Assembly: GCA_964030475.1 (NCBI GenBank)
Contig: CAXIPT010000043.1
Coordinates: forward strand, 89,156-153,155
From: Tethya wilhelma
Lineage: Eukaryota; Porifera; Demospongiae; Tethyida; Tethyidae
Length of the DNA stretch: 64,000 bases
Reading direction: 5' to 3'
The notes below the pieces were generated by a model. It searched no databases, had not been told where the DNA came from, and saw nothing but the letters and a program-made list of their open reading frames with translations. The position numbers and the translations under genes are program-made. Positions within the stretch are counted from its first letter, which is position 1. The number at the start of each line of letters is the position of its first letter. Shown here piece after piece: positions 48,989 through 60,174 of the stretch.

Positions 48989-50379
48989 TGACTTGCTGTG
49001 AGCTTCAGGTAAATTATGAGTGTGTGTCTTAACCTCATCGCTTTTATATCCATCAGCTTGACAGCTCTTGAGTAGTCCTCATTAAGCTTGACAGCTCTCG
49101 CTTTGAGCATTGAATGGTCGATGGTCAAAGGTCAAGGGAAATTTTTTCTAACGGTCAACGGTCAAGCTCGAATTTTAGCACTGGTCAAGAGTCAAAATGG
49201 AAATTTAGAGTGGTCAAGATCTTGACCGCGATCGCAGCCGCAAGTACAGAGCCAATGGGAGTCGCCGCCCCTTGCAAGATGTCTGAGGTTTCTCTCTGTT
49301 GAGAAAATGATCATATCCTCAGACTGACATACGAGGAAGTTTGCTCCATTTGTTGTCTGTGACTACTCTCCTCCAATGTCTATGACTCCTTGGTAAAGGT
49401 AGAAATTTCTTCTGGCGGTTTTGATACAATGATGACTTCAGTGAAGGCAACAACGGTAGGTGCATGTGCTGCAACTCCTCATCTGTGGCCACTCCCTGCA
49501 ATTCTGCCATGTATATAGCTGGAACAGTCTCAACTTCTTCCCTGGCTCTCTTTCTCATGGCAGATATAACTTTCTCAGCTTTGTTTTTAGATGTATTAGG
49601 GGCATGGCTATGTTCTCCCCTAATCCCATCATTAATATTGGGACCATGGGAATTGAGATTTTGGGAAGTTGACATTTTGGGAGTTGGTATTATGAGAGTT
49701 GACATACTGGTAAGAAACCGGTCAAACAATCAAATGTTTTAGTGAATATAATAAGTTCCTGTAGTAGTTAACGTCAATAATAAGATATCGGAGGAAGTTG
49801 CAGTGTAGTTAAGGAAGCCTTAAAACAGGAAGTTAAGGCCCTCATTAAAATGCAAACCCTCTCCTGTTTTCATTATACTCTGTGATCAGAAGACCAAACT
49901 TGAGGGTCATCGCATTTTTATGGCTATGAAAATGAAAGTCAAGCAATGTTTGTGGATGTGATTAGAGTCAAAAATACATTACTTTTCAATTGAAAATGTT
50001 GAAACCAAACACTCTTTGTATAATGTCAATTTTTTAATTGTATAATATAATTATAGTATTTAACCATTGGATCCCTGATCCAACCCAAAATTTGGGTACC
50101 AATGTTTTGTTTATGAGATATAAAATCAATATGCATACATAATTAGGTGTGCAATATTTAGAAATGGACATATTTTTTCTCCTATCTCCCTAACGATCTT
50201 CTTCTTTCTTGCCTCCACGAGTGGGAGAGTTACCTTTATTCTATAAGGTCAACAGTGAGCTGGTCCACGCAATGCTTTCTGACAGGAAGCTGATACCGAC
50301 TGAGTTATAGTTGATCCAAGAGGTAAGGATTCAGTGGTCACGTGATCTGGAAGGACGCAGGCAATATCCCCTAAGATTT

Positions 50380-50499
50380 CTTGGTGCACAGATCAGTGGG
50401 TCATATTGTTGCAAACAATGTTCAGATATAGTCATTACACTTGGTGCACAGATCAGTGGGTCATATTGTTGCAAACAATGTTCAGATATAGTCATTACA
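50380..50499. repeat. Perfect 60-base tandem duplication
   Basis: Bases 50380-50439 and 50440-50499 are identical (starting cttggtgcacagatcagtgg). Because 60 is divisible by three, an open plus-strand frame passes through both, repeating LGAQISGSYCCKQCSDIVIT. The surrounding frame is short and unrecognised. Confidence 0.95.
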
Positions 50500-50561
50500 A
50501 GATTCTTAATCAATTTTCTGAAGTAATCACAGTTTGATTCCCAACCTCGTAGACTGAGGCT

Positions 50562-51430
50562 TTACACTAATAGGAACGTGACCCCTCCAGCACCATGGAT
50601 GTTACTAGTGCGAGGGGAAGGAGTGCCTTCGCTACCCACAACCCCCATGCTCAGAAGGGCATGGTGGGGAAAAACTGCAGCTGGGAGAAGCGGATGAATT
50701 GCTCTCTCTACGGGTTCCTTGTTGGGGGCATGAGCAGCTAGGTGACTTCCGACATTGGCTGTCACTAGTGTCTGTATCCTCGTAAGCAGTAGCTGCTGGA
50801 GATCCATCAGTGGATGGCACATGTACTGAAGATTGAGTTGATGTTGTTGTTGTTGCTGTTGTTGAGGGGGGAGGTTGAACTGCCGAACCATGATTGTACC
50901 GATTGTAGCTACCGGGCAATGGGTTATGCACATCTGAAGGCCACTTGCTGCAAAAGTAGTTCCAAGGGCTCATCTGATGAAGAGGTTAAGTCAAACCACC
51001 ACTTAGAACCAAGTCTTGACCTTCTAATGATTTTGCAGATTGAGATAGAGGCTAGGATTTCGTCAGGCAGGAGTTGAATGGATGTCAGCCTCAGTAGTCG
51101 AGTATCTTGTTCCCCAAACTACCCTACGGTTAGGTGGCAAGTCTTCTGCTTGAGAGGCAGGTCTGCTTCTGTCACCTGGGCGAATCACTCTAGAGGCTAA
51201 GGTGACTGTGGAATTGTCAGAGTTGGATCTGCAATAGAATAGCGGGAACTTCTGCTCCTACTTGCCACAGCAGATCAGCATCTTCAGCCTGCTCAAATCA
51301 GTGTGGGCGACTAGCATGAGCAGACAGTATAGGAAGATCATTCTTCACTGGGGCATGGCGAGTCTGCTTGGTTGGGTGATTCTTCTTGGTTAATGGTAGA
51401 ACTGCCGCTGAAGTTCCAAGTCTTGATCGA
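50562..51430 (-). other. Low-complexity coding-like remnant, unknown
   Basis: Minus-strand frames contain a glutamine run and proline/serine-rich text (QQQQQQQHQLNLQY, PHHALLSMGVV) with upstream fragments such as TVTLASRVIRPGDRSRPA broken by stops. The style resembles a decayed gag-like or transcription-factor-like sequence from a mobile element. I do not recognise it. Confidence 0.3.
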
Positions 51431-51507
51431 GTCACGTTACTCTAGTGAGTGACCAGACATTTGTCAGCTACTCGTTGAATTGCTGAGCGCTTGAGCTCGC
51501 AAAGATG

Positions 51508-51646
51508 GAAAACGGTTCTAATTCAGAGGCGCCGTCCAAATTTAGGCGCCCTTTACCAGCTTAGTTAATTTTTCGGTTCCAATTAGTGGCGCCTTTTGAC
51601 ACTGAAATAAATTTTTAGTGGCGCCTATATTAGAACGAATACGGTA
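51508..51646. mobile_element. MITE with GGCGCC-rich ends
   Basis: Left words cggttctaattcagaggcgcc and right words ggcgcctatattagaacg face each other, ending at tacggta. The tacggta end is shared with the other TACCGTA-type MITEs of the window. Confidence 0.65.
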
Positions 51647-51779
51647 GCTAAGGATCGATGCTTAAGAATTTAAGGACATGTTTAAAGGGTTACCCCTTCG
51701 TGTTTTAACTATACTTAAATTGGTGACTAGAAGACCAACCATCGTATTTTTATTGTATTGGATATAAATTGCAAAAATC

Positions 51780-52035
51780 AAAATTAAATACTACTTTTGG
51801 GCGTGGCTATAGACAACTATTGTGAATGCTCAACAGGCATTTTTTCCCTTATCTAGTACATCTTAATCACGGAAATTGGGGCACCCATCATTAATTAATG
51901 AGAAATAATCAATATGCATATATAATTAGGTGTGCAATATTTAGAAATGAGCATATTTCTCTCTGTTTCTGCCTAATAATGTTTGTGAGACCAAGTTTCC
52001 AAGAAAAATACAATATTCTGACAAAATAGCACGGT
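51780..52035. repeat. Dispersed repeat ending tctgacaaaatagca, copy 2
   Basis: Direct copy of 46675-46880 with moderate divergence; see that entry for the shared words. The two lie about 5.1 kb apart and bracket the MULE with its insertion. Confidence 0.7.
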
Positions 52036-52189
52036 TGCATTAAGGTATCCTCATGTCCCACCCCTGCGGCTCACATGACATTCACACTTAAATTTTTTTT
52101 TCTATCATTGGTCAAAAATCAATGCCGGCATGTAAGGTTTTGGTGCATATAGTAAATTCCTGTAGAGATAAACAAACTACTACTCATTG

Positions 52190-52500
52190 TGTAGTAAATT
52201 TGTATGCTGACGATACCACCATCTACACATCCTCCACAGAACCCATGGTTGTTAAATTAGGGACAACCAGAGCAGCCTAGCTGACCTTTCTAGAATTGCT
52301 CACTGGATTGAAGAGAATGGTTTGAGAATAAACGTGTCAAAAACTCAACTCCTTGTACTAAAGCAGCAAAAAGAAACAGCAGGAAGCCGCAAGAAAATAC
52401 TAATAATAAATAGCAGCAAGAAAATTAATACTAACAGGAAAGTGATCACACAGCAAGACCAAGATACAGTCAAGTAGTGTTTGACAATAAGCTAACCTGG
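52190..52500 (+). pseudogene. Non-LTR reverse transcriptase fragment
   Basis: A plus-strand frame contains YADDTTIYTSSTEP (catalytic box at 52203-52214) and, after a one-frame change, LSRIAHWIEENGLRINVSKTQLLVLK, a typical RT thumb region. Only this piece is present, and it is on the opposite strand to the LINE fragment at 41639. Confidence 0.75.
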
Positions 52501-52764
52501 AAATCCCAGACTCTTCCTTAAGATGCTAAACAAAAACAAAAAAGAATTTTAATGCATTTTATGTACATCAAAAGCTATTAAGTCCATTAGCAAAAGAAGA
52601 GTCTTCTGGGAGTATTGACTCATCATTTTCTTTGTCTGGACAATAAAACATATATAGGTATATTATAATTATCTAATATAAGTACATTATAATTATCATT
52701 ATAATTATCTATGGAACACAATAATACACATGCATGTACCTGCATTAAAATATGGGTCTATTGC

Positions 52765-54325
52765 CTAAGGATGTGCATTAGGTGGTGGATGACTTCGAGA
52801 TGGAGTCCCACATTTTCTTGCTTTCTTTGCCACTAAGCCTACAGGATGTGTTTCTTTCTTCAACAGCCGCTGATCAAGTACCTCCATGAATTCATCAAGC
52901 CCTAAAAACATGTTGATTTTATTATCACAGCAAAAAGTACATACAAGATGCACTTTTACACCTATCACATGCATACACCACACACCATATATAAGCACCA
53001 TACATTTTGCTCTCCATTGGAGCTTGTGTTCAACAATGCCATTTGGGTGTCTGGGTCATCAGACTCTTCAGTACAAATTAAGATGCTTCCAATGCCTCTC
53101 CATTTCTCTACACTAGAACGTCTCTTGAACTTCTACAGAAATTAATGTGGATATACATGTAAATGGCAAACATAGTCATTCACAAGGACTTAATTATACC
53201 CTTTCTTGGCGGGAACGGTACTTCCTATTCAACCCTTGCAGTTTGGAAAATTGTTCCTTTCCAGGTTGCTTTTCAAGGTAGGTGCGGCGAAGATCTTCAT
53301 AGCACCGCTTCACAGCAACTACATTTTATACAAAACTGATATTACATCTCTATTATGAGAGTTAAAAGACACACAAACATTCTAATTACCTTTTACTGTC
53401 TGCTCAGAAAATTGACAGTCAGGTTGCTTGATGACTTCATTAAGAATTGAAGATTGTACGTTTTTATTGCTTTCTAAAGATAACCTGTCGTGAATTTTAA
53501 CGCATATTATTCAACAGTGTTAAATATGCATGAGAGTTTGCTTACACTTCAGAGATGTTGAATTTTGCTTCTAAATTCTGGTGGATAGAGTAGACTTTGT
53601 TCTAACACATACACACACATACACACATACACACACAAAAAAGTCGATATACATGTTAGTAGCTTGTTGACCACACATAACCTACAGACAGAGCACGAGT
53701 CACCAGTCGTTTTCGTTTAGATCCACTGCCTGAGGACTCAGGGCTGCTAGATGATGGTGCAGAGCCTTTAGCTCATCTTGGACAAGCATGAATTTCTCCT
53801 CAATGTCCTGTTGCAGTTCAAGTTTCTTTAATTTTGACCTTCAAGCACCTACAGTGAACATATGAAGATACACCATTCAAATTATATGACCACAATCCAT
53901 TGAAAGTGAAATATATTTCTCCAATGTAGCCTGCTGTGATTGTAAAAGTGATATAATTCCCCTTTTATCAAGTTGTGATGGCTGTTGATTCCGAGTCAAG
54001 TTAGCTGGAAATTCGGAGCCATACAATGAGGGTTGATGCTCCCACTCTGCTTCGAAACTCTCTTCAGGATCATTTGCAATCTGATCAGCTATCCTATTCA
54101 CAGCTCCATCTTCGTCCCTCCTTTGATACATTAAAGCGGGAGTAGGAGGGTTTGGTCCATTGAGACCCATTCCCCAATAATAACCGTCAAAAGATGTATT
54201 TCGTGTCCTTGACAGGCTATAGAGCTCAAATGGCTACTTGATCCATAAAAGCCTGAACCACCACCACCACCACCACCACCACCAGAGTTTCTCCTAGGAG
54301 TGGATGAAGAAAACCGGGCTGCCAT
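52765..54325 (-). CDS. Uncharacterised coiled-coil gene with disturbed reading frame
   Basis: Likely minus-strand exons: ~53890-54325, 53692-53848, ~53546-53602, ~53404-53490, ~53205-53330, ~52999-53137 and 52765-52901. The product starts MAARFSSSTPRRNSGGGG (glycine run from a CCA microsatellite). It continues GYYWGMGLNGPNPPTPALMY, an acidic region (EESFEAEWEHQPSLYGSEF), a coiled coil (KLKKLELQQDIEEKFMLV), a basic linker, and VKRCYEDLRRTYLEKQPG, ending in SHPPPNAHP. Splice sites are good, but the frame shifts once in the first exon, once in the coiled-coil exon, and the last junction does not agree in phase. It is either a recent pseudogene or affected by sequence errors. I do not recognise the family. 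Confidence 0.45.
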
Positions 54326-54449
54326 GACTTTGAAGCTTGAAAATTTTGGTACTGAGTTCAGTTAACTGGATTCCCGCCAAAAACATGCATGTGATCGGGA
54401 CGTGACTTCAGAGAAGTCATGTGATCTAGACCAGATCTAAACTATCGTG

Positions 54450-54492
54450 ATGGCTGAAGGCAGAGAACATATCAGTGTGGTCATCAAAGCAG
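54450..54492 (+). CDS. Possible first exon, divergent from the coiled-coil gene
   Basis: ATG at 54450 opens a 14-codon exon (MAEGREHISVVIKA) ending at a GTAAAT donor. It starts 125 bases from the ATG of the minus-strand coiled-coil gene, so the two could share a bidirectional promoter. No continuing exon was found; repeat sequence follows from 54580. Confidence 0.3.
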
Positions 54493-54579
54493 GTAAATCT
54501 TATGATACAGCTTCTGCCTCCAAATGACTGAGATATGTGTTTCACTTCAGTTTTAAGCAGACTACACAACTTGCGGCAT

Positions 54580-54690
54580 AGCTACACACACAAACTCGAT
54601 GCGATTTGTAGAATTATGAGAAAACAAACAAGTAACAAAAACATTAAAAATGTATCAGGAATGGCTAAATCGTTAAACAAGATGTGTATA
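54580..54690. repeat. Partial copy of the aggaatggcc MITE family
   Basis: The words acaaactcga, gatttgtagaattatga, aacaaacaagtaa and caggaatggctaaatcgt match 40620-40735 in order. Only the left half is present. Confidence 0.65.
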
Positions 54691-56779
54691 TGTTTTAGAT
54701 CAGCAAATCTTATCCATCAGGTCTCAACTCATTAAAGGTTTCAACTCCTGTACGCAACATGGCATCAAGAGTCTGTCTCGGAGAAGCTATACCTCATTTG
54801 CTTCCACTGTTGTGATTGCACCACAAACTTCTGCTGCTATCGTTTCACAGCTAGCAAGAAGGATCATAGTTGCTCAGCTCAGATACACATGGCTCCATTC
54901 TAGGAGACAATGTAGAGGCTGTGAAGATCAACTAGGAGATGGTCTTGATAGAGTTTAAGAAAATGACGCCAATGCTTTTCCGTTTGTTGAGACACCTTTC
55001 CCATGAAAACTTCCAGTTTGAAGTGGCCGGGTGCAGGTAGTATCATACATAGGTAGTACATATAGTGGGAATTGTGCAAAGAGCCATATCTGTAATGTTA
55101 TATGGGAATGGCACAAGTAAGCTGGTAGGTGAATGACTGTCAGACATGAATTCTCTTGGACTGTTGTATAGAGGGATTCCACAAAACTATTAGCCAATTA
55201 GCACTTCAGACTTTGACCACACCTCTTGTGGGCAAACAATGGAGTTACCATATGTTCTACGTGCACAGGATTTTCAAAGTATTTTGGGAAATTTTACTCA
55301 TGGATGTTATTATTGGAGTGTGTTAATTAAGTACATCGAGTTAACTTACGTCTTCTGTCACAAAACTTTGCCCGCATTTTGCATGTGGAATATTTGGAAA
55401 TTCGATCCCTTGCCCACAAAATGTGTGGCCAAAATGGGCGTGGTACTTCCGCGTGAATGAGGTGTTAATTGGAACTTCAAAGACTTTTAGCTCTGTTGAT
55501 TGGCTAACTGTTTTGCAGAATCGCTGCATACTGTATGTGTCATATGTATGCCAAACCAGTATGCAAATGTTGCCCACTTCATGCAATGTTAATGTGATTA
55601 CCTACAGGTCTACTCAAACCTACAACCACTTAATGTGTGTCTGTCACATCATGGAACAATCAATATTGTGAACAAGCTTGCAGAGGATCATGATGTGGAT
55701 ATGGCTAGATCAACTGAAAGAGAGGCTTGCCAAAGTAATAGCTGATGTATGTACCAAATTCCTGATACCTTTTGACCAATAACATACATGTTATATACTT
55801 TATATGAGACCACTGTATCTAAGGAGAGACAAAACATGTTGTTTTGAGTCACAAATGAAGATGAAGAGGACATCAGCAGAGACCCGCACGAGAGAAGCTT
55901 CATTCAAGAAGAATAAGCAGATAAATAGTACTGAGGAAACTGGAAGTGAGTCACAAAATGATGATGAAAAGTAGAGGCCCATCTTCGGTTGTACCATCGC
56001 GAGAGATCCGATTCAAGATCAGTTGTCCAGGAGGGAGATGTACGATGAATGGGATAGTTTCACATTTACTGGAAATAACGTTGACAAAACATCAAACTAC
56101 GGTACGAACGACTGAGAAATGAAGGACAGTCACTTTACTACTTCCATATATATGCTTCCAAGATATTCTCAGAAACCAGACCTACTTTGTGTCTTCCAGA
56201 TGCCAATGTTCTTATTCATTCAGAAGAGGATGTACATGCCATCGAGCAAGATCTCTGTGTTCTGTTTTCAAAGTAAATGTGTAGTTCACTGTATTTAGTG
56301 ATAAGTACTGTTATGTTTTTACTCTCTGTGCTATTAAATTTTACTCTTACTTTTTTGTCACTAACTGTCATTCTTACTGTATGCATATACATAGTCGTTC
56401 CTTCATCGAACTGACCTATGTTGTCTATGTTTGCTGATAAAAAAATATGGACATGCATAAGTATGCATGATTTTGTATTTGCAGGATTATTGTGCAACAT
56501 CTGAGTGACTTCCAGTCCCAGGAAAAAAGAAGTTCTTGAACCATATCGAGCAAGTATCCTGAAGAAATGGCAAAAAAGTATGTCGTGGTAAGGGAGGGAT
56601 ACAATATAATTTTGCATTTTGTGAGTGTTAGGTGGGCTGCAGTGATGACTGCTAGGGGTATTAATTCTTACAGTGCACACACAGCTAGTGTATATAACCC
56701 AACAGCAGCATATAGTTTTATATATTACATTGTGTACATCTTGTACGCTAATTAGTGAATGCGGCTTCCATTGGGTGTA
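54691..56779. other. Stretch between the coiled-coil gene and the DUF6589-like remnant
   Basis: Short open frames on both strands, one with a cysteine/histidine-rich patch near 54770-54900 that may be the start of the DUF6589-like gene. The 55000-56200 part shows no motif I can name. Confidence 0.35.
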
Positions 56780-57800
56780 CTTCTGTACAATGAAAACAAA
56801 CTGGACGAGATGAGTCATATACATAAACACTATAGTTATGACACTTGTTCCAACAATTATCCGACAAGGCTTGCTGCCAAATGGTGAAACCATTGACCTC
56901 GATGACACTAGGTTCGCAACCATATTATTTCGTGGAGATGAGCTCACCTCTATGTGTATACAAGGAACTTAAACCTCCGTCAGAACCAAGACAGAGCAGT
57001 TGACAGGATTGAAGGTGCGATTGCAGTGACTGAGGATTGGCACACGTGACAAACTTTTAGTGTACTCTATGTAACACATCCAAAGGTAGCTGTTATATTA
57101 TGCAAATGTGCTTGTATGTTGAATATAAGTATATTCATGTACAGTAAATGTATATATATAATATTATTATTGTGAATTTTGTGTATAGGCTGTATGGAAA
57201 CGTCTATTCGGTCAACTGAAATGGGTACCCATGATAGAAACCTTCTTTACCATACCACTGTCCCATCCGACCCGAGCAAAAATATGCATTCGTCAGAAGA
57301 TTTTTTGCTCCTGTTACTACATGCCCATGTAATAGCTGCTACAAAAACGATTCCAAATACCGTCGGAGATATACCATCTGTCTCAGACTTAGCTAAATTG
57401 ATTGTTCATTCGCCTCCCTCAACCTGCAGATTCAGAAAACATGCCACAGACCAAGGATGGTGTGTTCATGTATGCAGTGGAATTGGTAACACTAGCTGCT
57501 ACTTGGCATGGTTTTCATGATACAACAAAAGGAGACAGAGAACAGTTGTGATTTAAATATGGAGCACCTAAATCGCTGGCTAGACAGCTTGGTGCCAACG
57601 TGACCAACAGTGGTCAGAGCTGGAAAGAGCATTGGTGTGGTACAACATATTTGTCAAGTATTTGAAGAACAAACCAGTAGAGTACAGTCAGGAGGTGCTC
57701 ACAAAACTCCGAAGGATTTTGTCTACAGTTCTTCAAGAGTTGAGACGTTTTTGCTCCTATCAGTGAGCATCAGCACCCAACAAGATAGTCCAACAGACAT
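56780..57800 (+). pseudogene. DUF6589-like gene remnant
   Basis: Plus-strand pieces match the DUF6589 pattern seen in many sponge and cnidarian mobile-element-like proteins. They are VPTIIRQGLLPNGETIDLDD and then RGDELT at 56840-56945, a GL..DWH-like stretch near 57000-57050, WKRL near 57185, and SKNMHSSEDFLLLLLHAHVI with SVSDLAKLIV at 57270-57410. Stops and frame changes separate them and there is no clean start or end. The molecular function of the domain is not known. Confidence 0.6.
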
Positions 57801-58024
57801 TTATTATGTATAATTGTTTTATTTTGACTGTCAACAATAATTATTATCAATATTCTTAATGTGAACACTGCATACATAAACACGATACACCACAAACATC
57901 ACAAGAACTACAACCATTTACAGTTATATCTTTGGTATTGTATTTCAAAAATCTTTCAAACAAAAACCTTTATCTACAATACCTGGAATTTGAAGCAAAC
58001 TCCTTCGTTACTTTGTCTGTATGC

Positions 58025-58750
58025 CTACCTCCTTGATATAATATTATTTTCCATCTCTTCCTGCATGCCCGCTCTCTGGCCATATTCAATATTTGATGGA
58101 ATTTCAAAATGAAAATTTAATACCCTATGAATGTCTAGACAATCCATGCCTAAGCCAAATGTACTTGTAGCAACAAATACACATAATATATGAGTGATAC
58201 TTGTCGAAAATGATTGTATAATTTGTTCTTTCTTATTGTCAGTCAATACAATGGCTAAAAACTTTTCCACAACACAAAATTGTGACATGTCACACCTTCA
58301 GTTTGACAATTAATTTTACTTTTTCGCTCAACATTTCACTTAATTTATTGATGCTATCCAATCTAGGACAAACTTTATAAACAATATTTGATCAATCAGG
58401 GGAGATTGCTACCAGATGCCATTGCAAGGTTTTGCAAGTGGCAGTAGCTGCAAGAGCTATTATATTTGTACCCTTTGGAATAAGACTTCTCAGCTCACCA
58501 AGCATAGAGCAGGACCTTCTGATTTTCTCTCTCCACATTCTAATACAGTGTGCTTCATCGACGATTAGAGCAGTTCAGTTTTCTTTATAAATTGGTCAAA
58601 GGAGTACTGTTGTACATTATGTTTCAGGTGTAAGGAAAACCAGCTTTACATCTCCTTCCAGGACCCTTTTTGTCACTTCTATGTCTGTTTGTGCCTCACC
58701 AACAACTCAGCCTTTAGTCCTCTTGATTTAAACGAGGAGGTCACGTTTAT
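58025..58750 (-). pseudogene. RecQ-like helicase remnant
   Basis: Minus-strand pieces include LVFLTPE, ALIVDEAHCI (Walker B/DEAH box, motif II), IIALAATAT (motif III) and FVATSTFGLGMDCLDIHRVL followed by a degraded QRAG (motifs V and VI). The order fits a RecQ-family helicase. At least three stops lie between the motifs, and motif I is not seen. It is a dead copy. Confidence 0.75.
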
Positions 58751-59226
58751 AATGACGCAATTATTCACATGTGTTCATTTTGGATCACTTCCGAGGTACG
58801 GGGTATAAATCGAAAATCCCCGGCCACTACCATTGACCTTTTGCGCAGATGTAAAACATTGTCGTCATGGTGCTTACAGAGCTCCTCCTTTCTTTTTATC
58901 ACAACTACACACGACACTTACCTAACACAAAACATGTGCACAGTAGTCATGGTTACAATTTTAAATGCAGTTGCTGTATGTTTTTGTGTAAACTCTACAA
59001 ACAATTCGATTTTTTATGTGGTCATAGCTACGTTGAGCAATACTGACAGCTTCCCTGAAACTGAGGTACTTAGAGTACTTGTATCAAGAGCATTTTACAC
59101 CACCAAAATTATAGTATTAACAATATTTATTTGTATATAATCCAACAGATGTATGTTAGTTTCGAAGGTTAAACACCACCTTCCAGCTTCTTAGCTAAGC
59201 TGCGGGCTCTATGTGAAGAGTCGAAT

Positions 59227-59770
59227 GTGAACCTAACTCTTTCACAACCTCCTACGAAACAGCTTCATCTAGCAGGTAAACAAAATGACAATGTAGAGAT
59301 TTATGTAAATTGTGCTTCTTGCTCTCAATGCATAGTACCTTCTGATAGTGGATCGAGTTCTTCTGCACCGCCCACTGATGGAAGTTGTTCAGTAGTCCAT
59401 GGACAAGGTCGTGGTAATAGTCAAGGCAGTGTAATAGCTAGAGGAAGTCGTCGTCGTGGTCGTGGTCATGGTGGTGGAGCTGTAGGGGGTGGTCATATTT
59501 TTGGATACACAGATACCCACCCTACTCTTGGTGGAGAGCATCAGTGCAGCAAATGTTTTTGTACTCCTTGTGTTGCTATCCAAGAACCATCATTTCTTGT
59601 TGGACGGGGTGGAAAAGATGAACAGAACATCCACAAGCAGTACCCCTTTACAGAAAATTCTGGCGAGTACTGTATGAGCTAGGTGTCTGGGGATACAAGG
59701 AGCAGAAGGCGCTGTGTACAAGGCCTGATAATCCAAGGGAAATCATGCCTGCATGTGTTTTGAGAGTCAC
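59227..59770 (+). pseudogene. Cysteine-rich mobile-element-like gene remnant
   Basis: A plus-strand frame contains a Ser/Gly/Arg-rich region (GSRRRGRGHGGGAVGGG) and then HQCSKCFCTPCV, PSFLVGRGGKDEQN. One frame over from about 59652 it continues KFWRVLYELGVWGY..REIMPACVLRV. The C..C.C..C cluster followed by an FW..L..LG.W stretch suggests a zinc-binding unit. A frameshift near 59650 and a stop after CVLRVT break it. I cannot name the family. Confidence 0.45.
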
Positions 59771-60174
59771 TTGACATCACTTGTGGCAACAACTCCTGGG
59801 TGCAGGCAAGTTCCCTGGTTTGGGCAACTGTATGCTTCTTCCTGCAGACACCGATAACCTTCTTGTTGCTAGAGAATCAGAAGAGTAAAAGAATCAAAAA
59901 ATAGAATCGAAAACAAATCAATATGACCACAAATTAAAATTTTTACCTTCCAGAAAGACAGACAACAATCGAGTGGTAGGCATTGTCATGACGTGCATCA
60001 ATCATGACCCACTATAAATTTTATATTATGTAATTATGAACAGTAGGTGTTAAAAATTTTTTTAACCATACCTCTCCAGCAAGAGTGTACTCTTGGCATT
60101 GCTCGCATCAATTCCTCAGCACACTCACGGACACACTCAAGGTACTGGCCAGATTTGTACACTAATGATAATCA

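Larger units (their letters stand above)
47126..49273. mobile_element. 2.15 kb inverted-repeat element inserted in the MULE, carrying chromodomain and HIRAN frames
   Basis: The ends are inverted repeats of about 60 bases. The left begins ccaaggggcagcgactccc and the right, read inward on the other strand, aaggggcggcgactccc. Both continue attggctctgtacttgcggc and then gcggtcaagat. The hexamer gcaaga lies directly outside each end (47120-47125 and 49274-49279), a target-site duplication. Inside are two convergent coding regions: plus-strand exons ending in a chromodomain and a minus-strand HIRAN domain with its own poly(A) signal. No transposase is recognised, so the element may be non-autonomous with captured gene parts, or belong to a family I do not know. 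Confidence 0.75.
46852..49729 (-). pseudogene. Mutator-like (MULE) transposase split by a later insertion
   Basis: The N-terminal part lies at 49280-49729 on the minus strand: RKRAREEVETVPAIY.., LPSLKSSLYQNRQKK and, one frame over, IIFSTERNLRHLA. The start of the catalytic part lies at 46852-47119: YMDRTFQTCPALFYQIFTIHVFENG, close to the MULE DGTF..P.LF.Q..TIH pattern but with R for the usual G. The two halves are separated by a 2.15 kb inverted-repeat element (47126-49273) flanked by direct copies of TCTTGC. Removing the element and one copy of that hexamer makes the reading frame continuous at the break. One frameshift near 49319 shows the transposase was or became defective. Confidence 0.8.

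Noticed and set aside
51060..51200. Possible tRNA gene
   Set aside because: Some words suggested a T-arm, but no consistent cloverleaf with anticodon and acceptor stems could be drawn.
56216..56947. Minus-strand 243-codon frame as a gene
   Set aside because: It has no recognisable domain and overlaps the opposite-strand DUF6589-like remnant; its length is plausible by chance in AT-rich sequence.
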